Positions 42,197 to 52,933 of a stretch of 64,000 nucleotides of DNA are shown here, piece by piece. The first letter of the stretch is position 1; each line of letters begins with the position of its first letter. Made by a program: the position numbers and the translations under genes. The stretch is from Diadophis punctatus similis (Eukaryota; Chordata; Lepidosauria; Squamata; Dipsadidae), in assembly GCA_023053685.1 (NCBI GenBank), contig JALIGW010000002.1, positions 239,280,177 to 239,344,176 on the forward strand, written 5' to 3'. The notes beneath the pieces are model-generated. The model saw only the letters and a list, made by a program, of their open reading frames with translations, had not been told where the DNA came from and ran no database searches.

Positions 42197-42639
42197 TAAA
42201 TAGGGCATGGGTACATGACAAAAAAAGGCTCTATCATAAAGTTCTGAAAGTAACTTTTGAATTAAAACGGTAAATATTTTTGTTAGGCATGAGAACGTCA
42301 GTGAAAGATGCCATATAATACATTAAGATTTGTACTGCCAATAGGAGATTGCAAATGAAAAATATGCAACAAGGACTGCATACGTGGTAATGGAAAAGTG
42401 AATGCTGACTTCATAGCAGAAGCCTAATCAAATTTAAGCAAGGTTGGTTTCTTTATATAAAATATATCGCAAAGCAAGGCAAGCTAGGATACTCAGAATA
42501 TGATCCCATAAGTATGTATACGTATTTTCCCCCCTTTTTGCTTGCATGTTTTACTTAATAAAAAGAAAAGAAGTTTTTTTAAAAAAAATTAAAAAAATCA
42601 ATAGATATTTGAATTACATCCTTTTCAACAAGAGATACT

Positions 42640-42960
42640 ATATTAGACTTACAACCACAATTGAGCTCAAAATGTATGTTGTTAAAGTGAGAAAATTGTT
42701 AATTGCCCCATTTGACGACTTTTCTCCCCACATTTGTTAAGTGAATCATTGCAAGTCTTAAATTAATAACATGGTTGTTAAGTGAATCTGGTTTCAGAAG
42801 GTCGCAAAAGGGGATCACCTGACCCTGGGAAACTGCAACCGTCATAAATACAAATACATTGCTTCAAAGAAAAACAAGAAAGTCCAGTTGCCTCTTTAAA
42901 AAAAGCACCTTCGGTACAACCATGACCTGGATGATTGAGAAATCTACATAGACACTGTGT
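42640..42960. repeat. GTCGAGGACTACCTG-family fragment joined to a Penelope-like end
   Basis: First ACTTACAACCACAATTGAGC to CACCTGACCCTGGGAAACTG, then GAAAGTCCAGTTGCCTC and ACAACCATGACCTGGATGA of the Penelope-like 3' end (about 42857-42955). Confidence 0.5.
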
Positions 42961-43225
42961 CATGCAGATTGAGAGGGTGGTTCTGCTGGCCTTGGAAAAA
43001 ACTGGGGAAGGGCAGAGTCAGTTGTGGGCAAGGCTTTTCTGAATTAGAAAGGCTTGCAGAGGAGGAGAGACAGAGCTCAGGCGAAGAGTAAGGACCACCC
43101 CCTCCTGATCCTAGAGCATGGAGAGAAGAGAGAAGGCGAGAACAACGCAGACTGAGCCGGCTACGAGGGAGGAGAGTGCCACGCCCCCCTTCACAAGTCA
43201 CACCTGGGGACTGAGATGTAAGGAG

Positions 43226-43554
43226 CAGGGATGGGTTCTGACTTACTTCGCTGCCGGTTCGCTTCCACCCGCACTGCGTGGCCGCACCGCACGCATGCGC
43301 AGTGCCCCCCAAAAAGCTGAAAACAAGATAGCGACGCATGCGCAGTGCCAGAAACTCGGCTTCTGCGCATGCGCAGAAGAAAAAAAACCTGTAAAAAAAT
43401 TCAAAAAAATAAAATTTAATAAAATTTAAAAAAGAGATGGCGGTGCCCATGGACCGGCACCGACTGAACAGGTTCCGTGATGTCATCGTGACATCACCCT
43501 CCGTTTGTTACCGGTTGAGGCGAACGGATCCAAACTGGGAGGAACCCACCTCTG
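43226..43554. mobile_element. hAT element, CAGNGGTGGGTT family
   Basis: Ends CAGGGATGGGTTCTGAC and GAGGAACCCACCTCTG, perfect 8-bp duplication GTAAGGAG (43218-43225, 43555-43562). Contains two CGCATGCGCAG motifs. Close relative of 54091-54398. Confidence 0.92.
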
Positions 43555-43688
43555 GTAAGGAGGGGCCGGTGGGAGGGGCATTTGTCGCGAACAAGCGTTG
43601 AATCTGTGGAGCCTTGTGTGCACTTGCCGACGGCTGGAGATTACTGTGCTCTGTGTTGCAGGACTTGCCCGGTTTGCCTGCTTCGCTG

Positions 43689-44407
43689 AACTTCTTGCTC
43701 TGGTTACTGTTTGGCTAACCTGGCTTACTGGACTTCTTGCCTTGGTTACTTTTGGCTAACCTGGCTTACTGGACTGCTGGCCCTGATTACTGTTTGGCTA
43801 ACCTGGCTTACTGGACTGTTGTCCCTGGTTACTGTTTGGCTAACCTGGCTTACTGGACTTCTTGCCTTGGTTACTTTTGGCTAACCTGGCTTACTGGACT
43901 GCTGGCCCTGATTACTGTTTGGCTAACCTGGCTTACTGGACTGTTGTCCCTGGTTACTGTTTGGCTAACCTGGCTTACTGGACTTCTTGCCTTGGTTACT
44001 TTTGGCTAACCTGGCTTACTGGACTGCTGGCCCTGATTACTGTTTGGCTAACCTGGCTTACTGGACTGTTGTCCCTGGTTACTGTTTGGCTAACCTGGCT
44101 TACTGGACTTCTTGCCTTGGTTACTTTTGGCTAACCTGGCTTACTGGACTGCTGGCCCTGATTACTGTTTGGCTAACCTGGCTTACTGGACAGCTGGCCC
44201 TGATTACATTTGACTAACCTGGCTTACTGGACTGTTGTCCCTGGTTACTGTTTGGCTAACCTGGCTTATTGGACTTCTTGCCTTGGTTACTGTTTGGCTA
44301 ACCTGGCTTACTGGACTTCTTGCCTTGGTTACTGTTTGGCTAACCTGGCTTACAGGACTTCTTGCCTTGGTTACTGTTTGGCTAACCTTTCTTACTGAAC
44401 TACTTGC
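43689..44407. repeat. Minisatellite with 125-bp higher-order unit
   Basis: About 17 monomers of 41-42 bp (TGGCTAACCTGGCTTACTGG plus a variable half). In the first 450 bp they form three-monomer groups of 125 bp that repeat almost exactly. After about 44190 the order loosens. Open frames in this array are an effect of its composition. Confidence 0.92.
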
Positions 44408-44822
44408 AACCAGAGGCTGCTGAAGGTGCTTGTGAGAGCTTTGCTCCAGGACTTGTAGTACACGTGGGGACGTTTGGGAGCAAAGTTGGAGCAATAAAGG
44501 GGAGTTAGACCTGTTCTCTGGCTTTATTGCTTTCGTGCCACGCCCCGGATCATCATACACTGATGCCACTCAGGGCAGTATCATCTCCACCTAAAGTTGT
44601 TCAGGTTATCTGCTCTTCAATCAAATCACAAAACAAAACAAAAGCTCAGTTGAGAAAGGATCCTATGAAGCATCTGCCAACTTTTGCATGTATTTACTTT
44701 GATGTTAGGAAAAACAAAAAATAAAGGCAGAATGCCCTTCTTCTAGCTAGAAGGTGCTTTTGAGCACTTATGGCAATAGATTTTCCACAATTAACTGAAT
44801 GCAGAGCAAAATAGGATCTCAC

Positions 44823-44949
44823 CCAGATCGGCCACATTCCTAGAATTCTCCAGCATGACTTCTCCATATAAAGCTCTTTGGCTGCGATCCAGCAGCTCCC
44901 ACTCATCCTCCGTGAAATACACAGCCACCTCCTCAAAGGTTACTGAGCC
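44823..44949 (-). CDS. Gene D: KRAB A-box exon
   Basis: 127-bp exon between acceptor GACTTTCAG (G at 44950) and donor CTGG|GTGAGA (GT at 44822-44821). It encodes [20 protein letters not shown], then [20 protein letters not shown] and DLG (residues 45-86). MLE is kept and DV is EV. It joins the leader in phase 0 and the finger exon in phase 1. No B box was seen. It retains every feature expected for TRIM28 recruitment, so D is probably a working short repressor. Confidence 0.92.
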
Positions 44950-45171
44950 CTGAAAGTCAAAGGAAACATTCCTTAACAGATATCCCAGAAACTTCTCTCC
45001 CAGATTTCCAATATCCTAAAAGTTAAATTGTGCAAGAAGGAAAATGCTCCTTTTTTAAAATCTCCTTTTTTTGATCTCTCCCAAGATTTCAAATCTCATA
45101 TATTATTATTATTAAATCCGATTACAATTTAAATCTAATGCAATTCTTCTTGCCATTAACTTGCCATTAAG

Positions 45172-45393
45172 GAACCGAGGTGGTGCAGTGGTTAAAAGCA
45201 GCACTGCAACCTACTTCAGCTGATTGCTAGTTCAGCAGTTCAAATCTCACCAGGCTCAAGCCTTCCATCCTTCCGAGGTGGGTAAAATGAGGACCCAGAT
45301 TGTTGGGGGCAATATGCTGAACTCTGTGAACCGCTTAGAGAGGGCTGTAAAGCACTATGAAGCGGTATATAAGTCTAAGTGCTATTGCTATTA
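45172..45393 (+). mobile_element. tRNA-headed squamate SINE, plus strand
   Basis: Complete copy: AACCGAGGTGGTGCAGTGGT head, CAGTTCAAATCTCACC B box, AAGTGCTATTGCTATT tail. Confidence 0.85.
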
Positions 45394-45609
45394 ACATCTT
45401 TGTTTTGACCGGTTGTGAATACTCCTACTAATATGTTAATGGAAGTGAATAAACAAAAGAGCCGATTCCTCTGTTTGCAAATCCCTAAGATAGCAAGGTG
45501 TTCATTATGATGGAATGTAGGTGGGCTGGATTTCCAGGAAGGAGTGGGAACATTCCAGAGGAATAAGAACACAACTCAGTCCAGATATCTTATGTGGGAG
45601 AAAGAGGGT

Positions 45610-46060
45610 GAAGACAGCCCCTCCCTAACCTTCGGGACCACATCCTGCCGCATACCTCCCTACGACTGGTTAGGTCCCACAGAGTTGGTCTCCTCCAGGT
45701 CCCATTGACCAAGCAATGCCGGTTGGCGGGGCCGAGGGGGAGAGCCTTCTCTGTGGGAGCCCCCTCCCTTTGGAACCAACTCCCTCCAGAGATCAGGACT
45801 ATCCCCACCCTGCTGGCCTTCCGTAAAGCAATAAAAACATGGCTCTTCCGGCAGGCGGGGTGAAAGTGAGACCAATCAGATTATATTTGGGTCTCCCCCC
45901 CTTGGTTATGAATGTCAGATTTTTTTTTTAATTTTTTAAATTTTTAATTATATTTTTATATGTAACAATGATTTTATATGTTGTCAGCCGCCCAGAGTCC
46001 CTCGGGAGTTGGGCGGCATACAAATCTATTAAATTAAATTAAATTAAATTAATAGTTCTA
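45610..46060 (+). mobile_element. L2-like LINE 3' end
   Basis: Plus-strand C-terminus RAFSVGAPSLWNQLPPEIRT and IPTLLAFRKAIKTWLFRQAG, a T-rich UTR, GCCGCCCAGAGTCC and an AAATT tail. Confidence 0.75.
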
Positions 46061-46084
46061 GATGCAGATAACAGAGTGCTTAAA

Positions 46085-46315
46085 ATCAGAACAGAAGGGA
46101 CCTTGGAGGTCTTCTAGTCCAACCCCCTGCTCAAGCAGGAGATCCTATACCATTTCAGAATAGTGACTGTCCAGTCGCTTCCTAAAAACCTCCAGTGATG
46201 AAACTCCCACAACTTCTGAAGGCAACTTCTGTTCCACAGGTTAATTGTCCTCACCGTTAGGAAGTTTCTCCTTAGTTCTAGATTGCTTCTCTCCTTGATT
46301 AGTTTCCATCCATTG
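46085..46315 (-). mobile_element. CR1 LINE 3' end, reversed
   Basis: Reverse of the CR1 terminus (ACCTTGGAGGTCTTCTAGTC, CCTTGATTAGTTTCCATCC). The adjoining CR1 part at 47017 is in the opposite orientation, on the far side of the MITE. Confidence 0.8.
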
Positions 46316-46316
46316 T

Positions 46317-46991
46317 CAGTATTTTTTGGAGTATAAGACGCACCTTTCCCCCCCCCCTCACTAAAAGAGGCTGAAAATTTGGGTGCGTCTTATACTCTGA
46401 ATGTAGCTTTTTCGAAGCTTTTTTTTCCAGCCCTAACGAGGTGCTAACGATCTTCCCGGCTCTTACAGGCTTGCAGGCTTTTCAATTCCTACTCTCTCCG
46501 AATAAGGTTTTTTTCCAACCCTAAGTCTTTACAGGCTTTATTTATTTATTTATTTATTTGTGAGATTTATATACCGCCTCACAGTGCAAGCACTCTCTAA
46601 GCGGTTTACACCAGTAAGCAATGTATATTTATATTGCCTCCAACAATCTGGGTCCTCATTTTACCTACCTCGGAAGGATGGAAGGCTGAGTCAACCTTGA
46701 GCGGGTGAGATTTGAACCGCTGACCTGCGGATCACAGTCAGCTAAAGTGGCCTGCAGTACTGCCTCTAACCGCTGCACCACCTCGGCTCTTCTAAATTTT
46801 TTCATTGCTACTTTCTCCAAATAATGTTTTTTTTAAGCCCTAACCATGGGATAAAACAATGTGCTGAAGCTGACCAGACTAAGGACACTAGCCAGATGAA
46901 TACCTGGTAGATTCACACCCCCCTATTTTCCTCCCCAAAAACTAAGGTGCGTCTTATACTCCGGTGTGTCTTATACTCCGAAAAAATACGG
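46317..46991. mobile_element. TA-type MITE, split by a SINE
   Basis: Left end GTATTTTTTGGAGTATAAGA, right end TATACTCCGAAAAAATACGG. The SINE at 46535-46795 separates the two halves. Confidence 0.75.
46535..46795 (-). mobile_element. tRNA-headed squamate SINE
   Basis: Variant tail (GTGAGATTTATATACCGCC, TTTA repeats) as at 430-686; head AGCCGAGGTGGTGCAGCGGT. Confidence 0.85.
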
Positions 46992-47016
46992 TACTCAACT
47001 GATTCCATTTATGAAT

Positions 47017-47255
47017 TGGATGGATGGAAACTGATCAAGGAGAGAAGCAACCTAGAACTAAGGAGAAATTTCCAGACTGTGAGAACAATTAATCAGTGGA
47101 ACAATTTCCCTCCAGAAATTATGAATGCCCCAACGCTGGAAGTTTTAAAGAGGAGATTGGGCAACCATTTGTCTGAAATGGTATAGGATTTCCTGCCTGA
47201 ACAGGGGGTTGGACTAGACGACCTCCAAGGTCCCTTCCAACTCTGTTCTTCTATA
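47017..47255 (+). mobile_element. CR1 LINE 3' end
   Basis: [19 protein letters not shown] to LGNHLSEMV, then the CR1 3' UTR. Confidence 0.85.
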
Positions 47256-47393
47256 TTCGTCTACATTCTATTTGATTTCTCGATACCTTGCGCTTAAATA
47301 ACCATCTTGAAAGCAAGATCAGCCATTCAATCCCAAATCTCATGATGAAAGCAGACTTCCAAATGTTTCCCGGCTCTGAGGAAACCATCCTAC

Positions 47394-47525
47394 CTGAGCA
47401 GTTGCTGATCTACTGCAAAGAGGATTTTGATCAGTATTTTCCAATAGCTGATCCATAGATGGATGGGAGAGACCTTCTCTGACTTCAGGAGTTACCAAGA
47501 CCGCCTTCACCAATGGCTCCTGCAT
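47394..47525 (-). CDS. Gene D: leader coding exon (start codon)
   Basis: 132-bp exon, 44 residues, ATG immediately after the acceptor TTTCAG (G at 47526), donor CTCAG|GTAGGA after 47394, phase 0. It encodes MQEPLVKAVLVTPEVREGLS, then HPSMDQLLENTDQNPLCSRS and ATAQ. It is four residues shorter than B and C, having lost part of the SEED region, but it keeps frame. Paralogous to 17946-18089 and 32063-32206; function unknown. Confidence 0.85.
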
Positions 47526-47559
47526 CTGAAATAATAGCCAGAATCACAGAAGAACAAGA

Positions 47560-48300
47560 GTTAAAATGAATACATTAAAATCTCCAATTTTATAAAATTC
47601 TTCGTATTATAATTTTATTATTATTATTGTGTATTACATCTATATCAAGGTTTTATTTGAGTTTTATAAAAATTCTGCTTCTATTTTTTGGTGCATTAAA
47701 TCTATCAATATTTAAGTAAATCAGTTTAATTTCTTCTCCCTTTTCTATTTGTATGTTTTTCTTGTAGCTCTAGTTTCTCTTATTACCCTACTTGTTATTC
47801 CTCCTTGTTCTATCATCTCTTTTTCCTGCTTTCTTTTATCTCTTCTATCTTTCTCCCTTTCCTCTGTAACTTCTTCTTCCCTACTTCTACTATCCAATTC
47901 TTCTTCACTCGGAGATTTTAATGTAATAATAGATATCAAAAAGGACAACAAAACTCATTAAAAAAAACTAAGAAAACACATTACCCAAACTGTTTTCTGA
48001 ACCTGTATTAGAATATAATTTAAGAAAAGTGTAACTATTGATTTGCTAGATGCATATAGAGATGAATGTATATAGAAATGGAAAAGGGAATATGTATTGA
48101 AGGAATCCATAAAAGAGATATATGACATATACAAAGGACTGACCAGAAGAATTAAGTATCAAATATAAATTATAAATGTATTTGAAAATATTTATATTAT
48201 CAGTATGCAAATTATGTGAACTGATCTTGAGCTGTAATCAAAACGGGACTAAAGATTCCCACCACTGTATGTCTGTTATGTCATGTCATGTTCTTCGTGT
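47560..48300. other. AT-rich first-intron sequence, nothing recognised
   Basis: Unique-looking AT-rich intron of gene D. Short pyrimidine runs near 47790-47890 give small open frames with no family resemblance. Confidence 0.5.
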
Positions 48301-48744
48301 ATATATATAGAACGAGGGGATTCTTCTCTGGCCCCAAATTTAAGAAAAGCCATCTTATATCACCTTGGCGGAGATGCCAATTAATCCCCCTGGGATTCCT
48401 CCCTCTGGAATACAGGGAGCCCTTGACTTACAACCACAATCGAGCTCAGAATGTATGTTGCTAAGTGAGACATTCGTTCAGTGAGTTTTGCCCCATTTTG
48501 CGATTTGTCTTGTCACATTTGTTGAATCGAACTCCTGGAGTGAGCACTGAGTTAGCCCTGCAGTGTTTTAACCCCTGCGCCACCACAGCTCTGAACCATT
48601 GCAAGTCGAGGACTCCCTGTAACCAGTGCCTCCAGAAGTTGTGGATGCTACAACACTGGAGATTCTCGGTCATCTAGTGGGTCATTGCTGTTTTAAAGGT
48701 TACAAAATTGCACCTGGTGGTACTGCATAAAAAAAAATCAGGTC

Positions 48745-49630
48745 TCTTCCAAATTAAGCTCAAAGCTGGTTTCCCCGGTAGTATAATGTCTGGCTGTGAG
48801 GATTGGACCGTTAGGAAAGCTGAGCGCTGAAGAATTGACGCTTTCTAATTGTGGCATTGAATAAGACTCTTGGACTACAAGGAGATTGAATGGGTCAACC
48901 TTGAAGGAAATTAACCCTGACTGTTCTTTGGACAGACAGCTACTGAAGCTGAAGCTGAAATACCGTATTTTTCGGAGTATAAGACACACCGGAATATAAG
49001 ACGCACCTTAGTTTTTGGGGAGGAAAATAGGGGGAAAAATCTGCCTACCAGGTATTCATCTAGCTAGCGTCCTTAGTCTGGTCAGCTTCAGCACATTATT
49101 TTATCCCCTGGTTAGGACTTAAAAAAACCTTTTTCGGAGAGAGTAACAATGAAAGAGCCTGCAAGCCAGTAAGAGCTGGGAAGATCATTAGCACCTGGTC
49201 AGGGCTAGAAAAAAACTTATTCGGAGCAAGTAGAGCAATGAAAAAAAACCCTGCAAAGACTTAGGGCTGGAAAAATATTCTTCAGAGAGAGTAACAATGA
49301 AAGAGCCTGCAAGGTAAGAGCTGGGAAGATCGTTAGCACCTTGTTAGGGCTGGGAAAAAAAGCTCCGAAAAAGCTACATTCAGAGTATAAGACGCACCCA
49401 AATTTTCAGTCACTTTTAGGGAGGAAAAAGGTGCGTCTTATACTCCAAAAAATACAGTACTTTGGCCGCTAAATGAGAAGAGGGAAGAGTGGAAAAGTGA
49501 TGTTAGGAAAGACTGAAGGCCAAAGGAGGAGAAAGAACACCAGTGGATGAGATTGTTTGATAGTGTCATGAGGAAAGAAATCGAAGAACAGAGAGCTCAG
49601 TGCTATAACGTTTTAGCAGATTATAGAATG
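48745..49630 (+). mobile_element. Bov-B LINE fragment, split by a MITE
   Basis: Contains GGCTGTGAGGATTGGACCGT, AGGAAAGCTGAGCGCTGAAG and GACTACAAGGAGATTGAATG, the 3' part of the Bov-B (RTE) reverse-transcriptase frame. It resumes after the MITE with CTTTGGCCGCTAAATGAGAA and GATGAGATTGTTTGATAGTG. Frames are broken. Confidence 0.8.
48963..49457. mobile_element. TA-flanked MITE inside Bov-B, uninterrupted copy
   Basis: 495 bp, ends CCGTATTTTTCGGAGTATAA and TTATACTCCAAAAAATACAG, flanked by TA (48961-48962, 49458-49459). Removing it and one TA restores the Bov-B reading ...GAAATACTTTGGCC. Confidence 0.9.
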
Positions 49631-49754
49631 ATGTGAATATACAATATCTTTTGTTTTAGGCCTTCGACAATGAACCACACAATGTTGTGATTTGCAAGCT
49701 CGTTCAGCGTTGCCTGAATAACAGACACAGTAATAGCAGACGTGGCTTCATAAG

Positions 49755-50190
49755 ATAGTCCCAAAGGTGCTTTTTTCCAGAGGCAACTGGACTTCCTGGT
49801 TTTTCTTTGAAGACGTTTCGCTTCTCATCCAAGAAGCTTCTTCAGCTCTGACTGGATGGTGGGGAATGGAAGGATTTGTATTCCTTGCAGACAGCTGGAC
49901 ATTTGCATTCTTTTAGCGGATCGGGTGGTTATGGTCACCTGGAGGTTTATCTGTGTCCTCAGGGTCGTCCCGAGTGGTGCAAATGGGTGTGGAGCCTTTT
50001 TGGAACTGTTGAAAGGAATGTGTTGTAGACCGGAAATAGATGATGTCATAACCCCCCCCCCCTGTTGAGAGAGGGCTGTTCAATTTTGACATAGATGGCC
50101 TCTTTGACCCTTCTTTCAAATCAGCGGTCCTCTCTGTCCAAAACGTGGACTTTGCTGTCTTCAAAAGAGTGGCCTTCACTCTTGAAGAGT
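49755..50190 (-). mobile_element. Penelope-like element, GIY-YIG-side C-terminus and 3' end
   Basis: On the minus strand a broken frame reads GHSFEDSKVHVLDRED, a stop in place of Trp, then FERRVKEAIYVKIEQPSLNR and GGG. This is the tail of the endonuclease region of vertebrate Penelope-like elements. It continues into the AAGCTTCTTGGATGAGAAGC and CAGGAAGTCCAGTTGCCTC 3' end. Confidence 0.7.
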
Positions 50191-50196
50191 GGTCTT

Positions 50197-50424
50197 CAAA
50201 AGAGAGCCGAGGTGGAGCAGTGGTTAAAGTGCAGCACTGCAGTTCAGCAGTTCAGCTGTTCAAATCTCACCGGCTCAAGGTTGACTCAGCCTTCCATCCT
50301 TCTGAGGTCGGTAAAATTAGGACCCAGATTTTGGGGGCAATATGCTGAACTCTGTAAACCGCTTAGAGAGGGCTGTAAAGCACTATGAAGCGGTATATAA
50401 GTCTAAGTGCTATTGCTATTGCTA
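50197..50424 (+). mobile_element. tRNA-headed squamate SINE, plus strand
   Basis: GAGCCGAGGTGGAGCAGTGG head, CTGTTCAAATCTCACCGGC B box and a CTATTGCTATTGCTATT tail. It sits between two Penelope-like pieces. Confidence 0.85.
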
Positions 50425-50580
50425 TTTTAAATGCAGATGAACTGCAGAATCTAGTCCTGATGTGTATAAATCCTTCCATTCCCCACCATCCAGTCAGAGC
50501 TGAAGAAGCTTCTTGGATGAGAAGTGAAACGTCTGCAAAGAAAAAACAGAAAGTCCAGTTGGGGGGGGGGAAGCACTTTT
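50425..50580 (+). mobile_element. Penelope-like element 3' end
   Basis: CATTCCCCACCATCCAGTCA to TGAAACGTCTGCAAAG and GAAAGTCCAGTTGGGG; inverted relative to the 49755 copy. Confidence 0.6.
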
Positions 50581-50584
50581 GGGT

Positions 50585-51065
50585 AAAACACTGGAAGTTT
50601 TTAAGAAGAGACTGGACAACCATTTGTCTGAAATGGTATAGGGCAGTGGTCACCGACTGGTGGTCCGTGGACCACTGGTGGTCCGTGAGAAAATTTTGGT
50701 GGTCCGCAGAAAAATTATTTTCATTTTTTATATTGCATTTTTTATATTGAAAATTATTTTCATTTTTTATATTGCATATTTATATATTTTATATTTATAT
50801 ATTTATATTTTATATTTTTATATTTTTTATATTCATTATATTATATTTATATCTATATATATTTATATTATATTTTTAAATACTATTTTATCTTTTTTAA
50901 AAATTCATATTAGTGGTCCGCAGGATTTAAAATTATGAATTTAGTGGTCCGAAAGGTTGGTGACCCCTGGTATAGGGTTTCCAGAGCAATGGGAGATTAG
51001 GTTTCCTGAGCAAGGGGGTTGGACTAGAAGACCTCAAAGGTCCCTTCCAACTCTTGTTATTCTGT
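50585..51065 (+). mobile_element. CR1 LINE tail, split by a hAT element
   Basis: AAACACTGGAAGTTTTTAAG to ATGGTATAGGG, then after the insert TTTCCTGAGCAAGGGGGTTG and the CCCTTCCAACTCTTG end. Confidence 0.8.
50644..50969. mobile_element. hAT element with AT-rich core
   Basis: Ends CAGTGGTCACCGACTGG and AAGGTTGGTGACCCCTG, perfect 8-bp duplication GTATAGGG (50636-50643, 50970-50977). The core is almost pure ATTTATA. Confidence 0.92.
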
Positions 51066-51079
51066 TATCTCACCGTTCC

Positions 51080-51612
51080 CAGGGCTGTGGTTTTTCCTGT
51101 TGTCTCCCCCACGTAGCGTTACAGAAACCGGTGGCCAGCCCTGGCTTCTCTTCCCAGGTCCCAAGCACAGAAGGACCCCTTCCTACAACCCCCTCCCGAC
51201 CCCCCAGAAGCGGCCAAGAGAGGCTGGGAGGCTAGCCAAAGCTCCCTCTTTACTTCCCGCTCTTACGAAGCTCCTCGGATCGCGGCAGGCACGGAGGAGA
51301 TCCAGCGGAGATCTCCCCAGGCGAAGAAAGCGAGGAGCTGAAGCAGGCAGCCTGCGCTGGGCTCCCCCGCCCCCCCCCCCACTTTTGGGGGGAGGGCATC
51401 ACCCACTCACCCACCACCTTCCCAGCTTTCCCGGGAGAGCAAACGAAAATACCTCTTCCTTAGGAAGGCACGCTAGGAAAACGCAGCCGCCACTCGCTCC
51501 CCTTGCTCCGCTCCCGCCGCAGCAACCCGTCTCCTCCTCGAGCCTCGGAGTGCGGGCGAGAGAGCGCTCCTTCCTAGAGAGGCCAGCCTCCCTCCCTCCG
51601 CCTTAAGCGGGC
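51080..51612 (-). promoter_or_regulatory. Gene D CpG-island promoter and non-coding exon 1
   Basis: CpG-rich block upstream of the gene D leader exon with the shared block at 51556-51582 (minus strand CCTCTCTAGGAAGGAGCGCT). Less similar to A-C outside that block. A TTAAAG lies at 51619-51614, next to the MITE insertion site. The candidate donor GGGAACG|GTGAGA near 51074 is weaker than in the paralogues. Confidence 0.6.
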
Positions 51613-51621
51613 CCTTTAATT

Positions 51622-51761
51622 CAGAGGTCTTCAAACTTGGCAACTTTAAGACGTGCGGACTTCAACTCCCAGAATTCTCCAGCCAGCATAACTATGCTGG
51701 CTGGAGAATTCTGGGAGTTAAAGTCCACAAGTCTTAAAGTTGCCTAGTTTGGGGACCCCTG
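51622..51761. mobile_element. Palindromic hAT MITE upstream of gene D promoter
   Basis: 140-bp foldback, ends CAGAGGTCTTCAAAC and GTTTGGGGACCCCTG, perfect 8-bp duplication CTTTAATT (51614-51621, 51762-51769). It sits about 40 bp upstream of the shared promoter block. Confidence 0.92.
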
Positions 51762-51878
51762 CTTTAATTTTACACCTCTTTGAGGCTGGAGGCAACTGCA
51801 GGTCATCCTCAACTTAGGACCATAATTGAGCCCCACATTTCTGTTGCTGAGTGAGACAGTTTTGCCACAGTTGACAAC

Positions 51879-52445
51879 TAGGGTGCCCAGATACCTTTGA
51901 TCCAAAATCAGGACAGTTTTAAAAAAATAGCACTTCTCACTTGGGCGGAAAAGCGCTTTTGGCCCGGATTCGCTTTGGCGGGTGCGGGAACGGCGGATCC
52001 TTCACCCCCTTTCTTTCCCCCCTCCCCCAAGCTGGCTTTGCAGGCTCCTCAGGTGCCTCGGGGGCGAAAGGAAATAAAATAAAACCACAATTTTATTACA
52101 TGACCGCTCACTTTAAACTAAGAAAACATTTACAGTATTTTAAATAATTTATCACAACCCTGAAAGATAGCATTAAAATATTACACACGAAAAATGCACA
52201 CGAAATCTTCCATAACAATACATAAGAGAATCTGCCTGAAAATGAAGCGATTGAACTAAAACACAAGTAGTGCAAACGTACTTTCATTTAACGTTCATCT
52301 TGATCACCCTAAAATTTTACAAAAGTTCAGGACAAATCAGGACGGGAACTCGAATTTCAGGACAAAATCAGGACATTTTCAGAATCAGGACAAGCTTCTA
52401 AAAATCAGGACAATCCTGATAAAATCAGAACATCTGGGCACCCTA
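51879..52445. mobile_element. hAT element, TAGGGTGCCCAGA family
   Basis: Ends TAGGGTGCCCAGATACC and CATCTGGGCACCCTA, perfect 8-bp duplication TTGACAAC (51871-51878, 52446-52453). It interrupts a GTCGAGGACTACCTG-family repeat (51790-51878, 52446-52515). The 3' part is rich in ATCAGGACA repeats. Confidence 0.92.
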
Positions 52446-52515
52446 TTGACAACTGTCTTGCTTACTTATTAATGGAAATTTTGGGCTCAGTTGTGGTTGT
52501 GAGGACTTCCACGGG

Positions 52516-52874
52516 TAAGGTGACCAGACGTCCCGCTTTTGGCGGGACAGACACGCTTTTCAAGCATGTGTCCCGCGTCCCGCATTGTTTCCAAAAAGTC
52601 ACGCTTTTTTGGAAAGAATGCCTGACAACAAACAAATTTTGAAAAGAAACAGCGGGACGTCTGGTCACCTTAACCAAAGGGCTCCATGAAGGGAAGGGAA
52701 GCGCGCCCCGGCTTCCGCCTTTCGGCTCCGCTCCGGACTCCTGGGCAGAAAGCAACAGTAAGCGTAGCAGGCGGAGTGTCTGGGCTGGGAGCGGCGGCGG
52801 CTAGGGGAGGGGTTTGCGGCTTGGCGTCGCTGCAAAAGTGTCGGCCTCTCGGGGAGCTGCCCCTGTATGCACGC

Positions 52875-52933
<59 letters not shown>

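Larger units (their letters stand above)
42955..44560 (+). mobile_element. Unidentified LTR-like element carrying a minisatellite
   Basis: Begins TGTCATGCAGATTGAGAG and ends near GGATCATCATA, with CACTG at both edges (42950-42954 and about 44558-44562). It has an AATAAA near 44492. Inside are a hAT element and a higher-order minisatellite. No coding domain was recognised, and the boundaries are tentative. Confidence 0.45.

Noticed and set aside
43737..44217. Repeated 76-90-codon frames with LTWLTGLL motifs resembling membrane segments
   Set aside because: Translation of a 41-42-bp minisatellite; the 125-bp unit is not a multiple of three, so the same peptide restarts in shifting frames.
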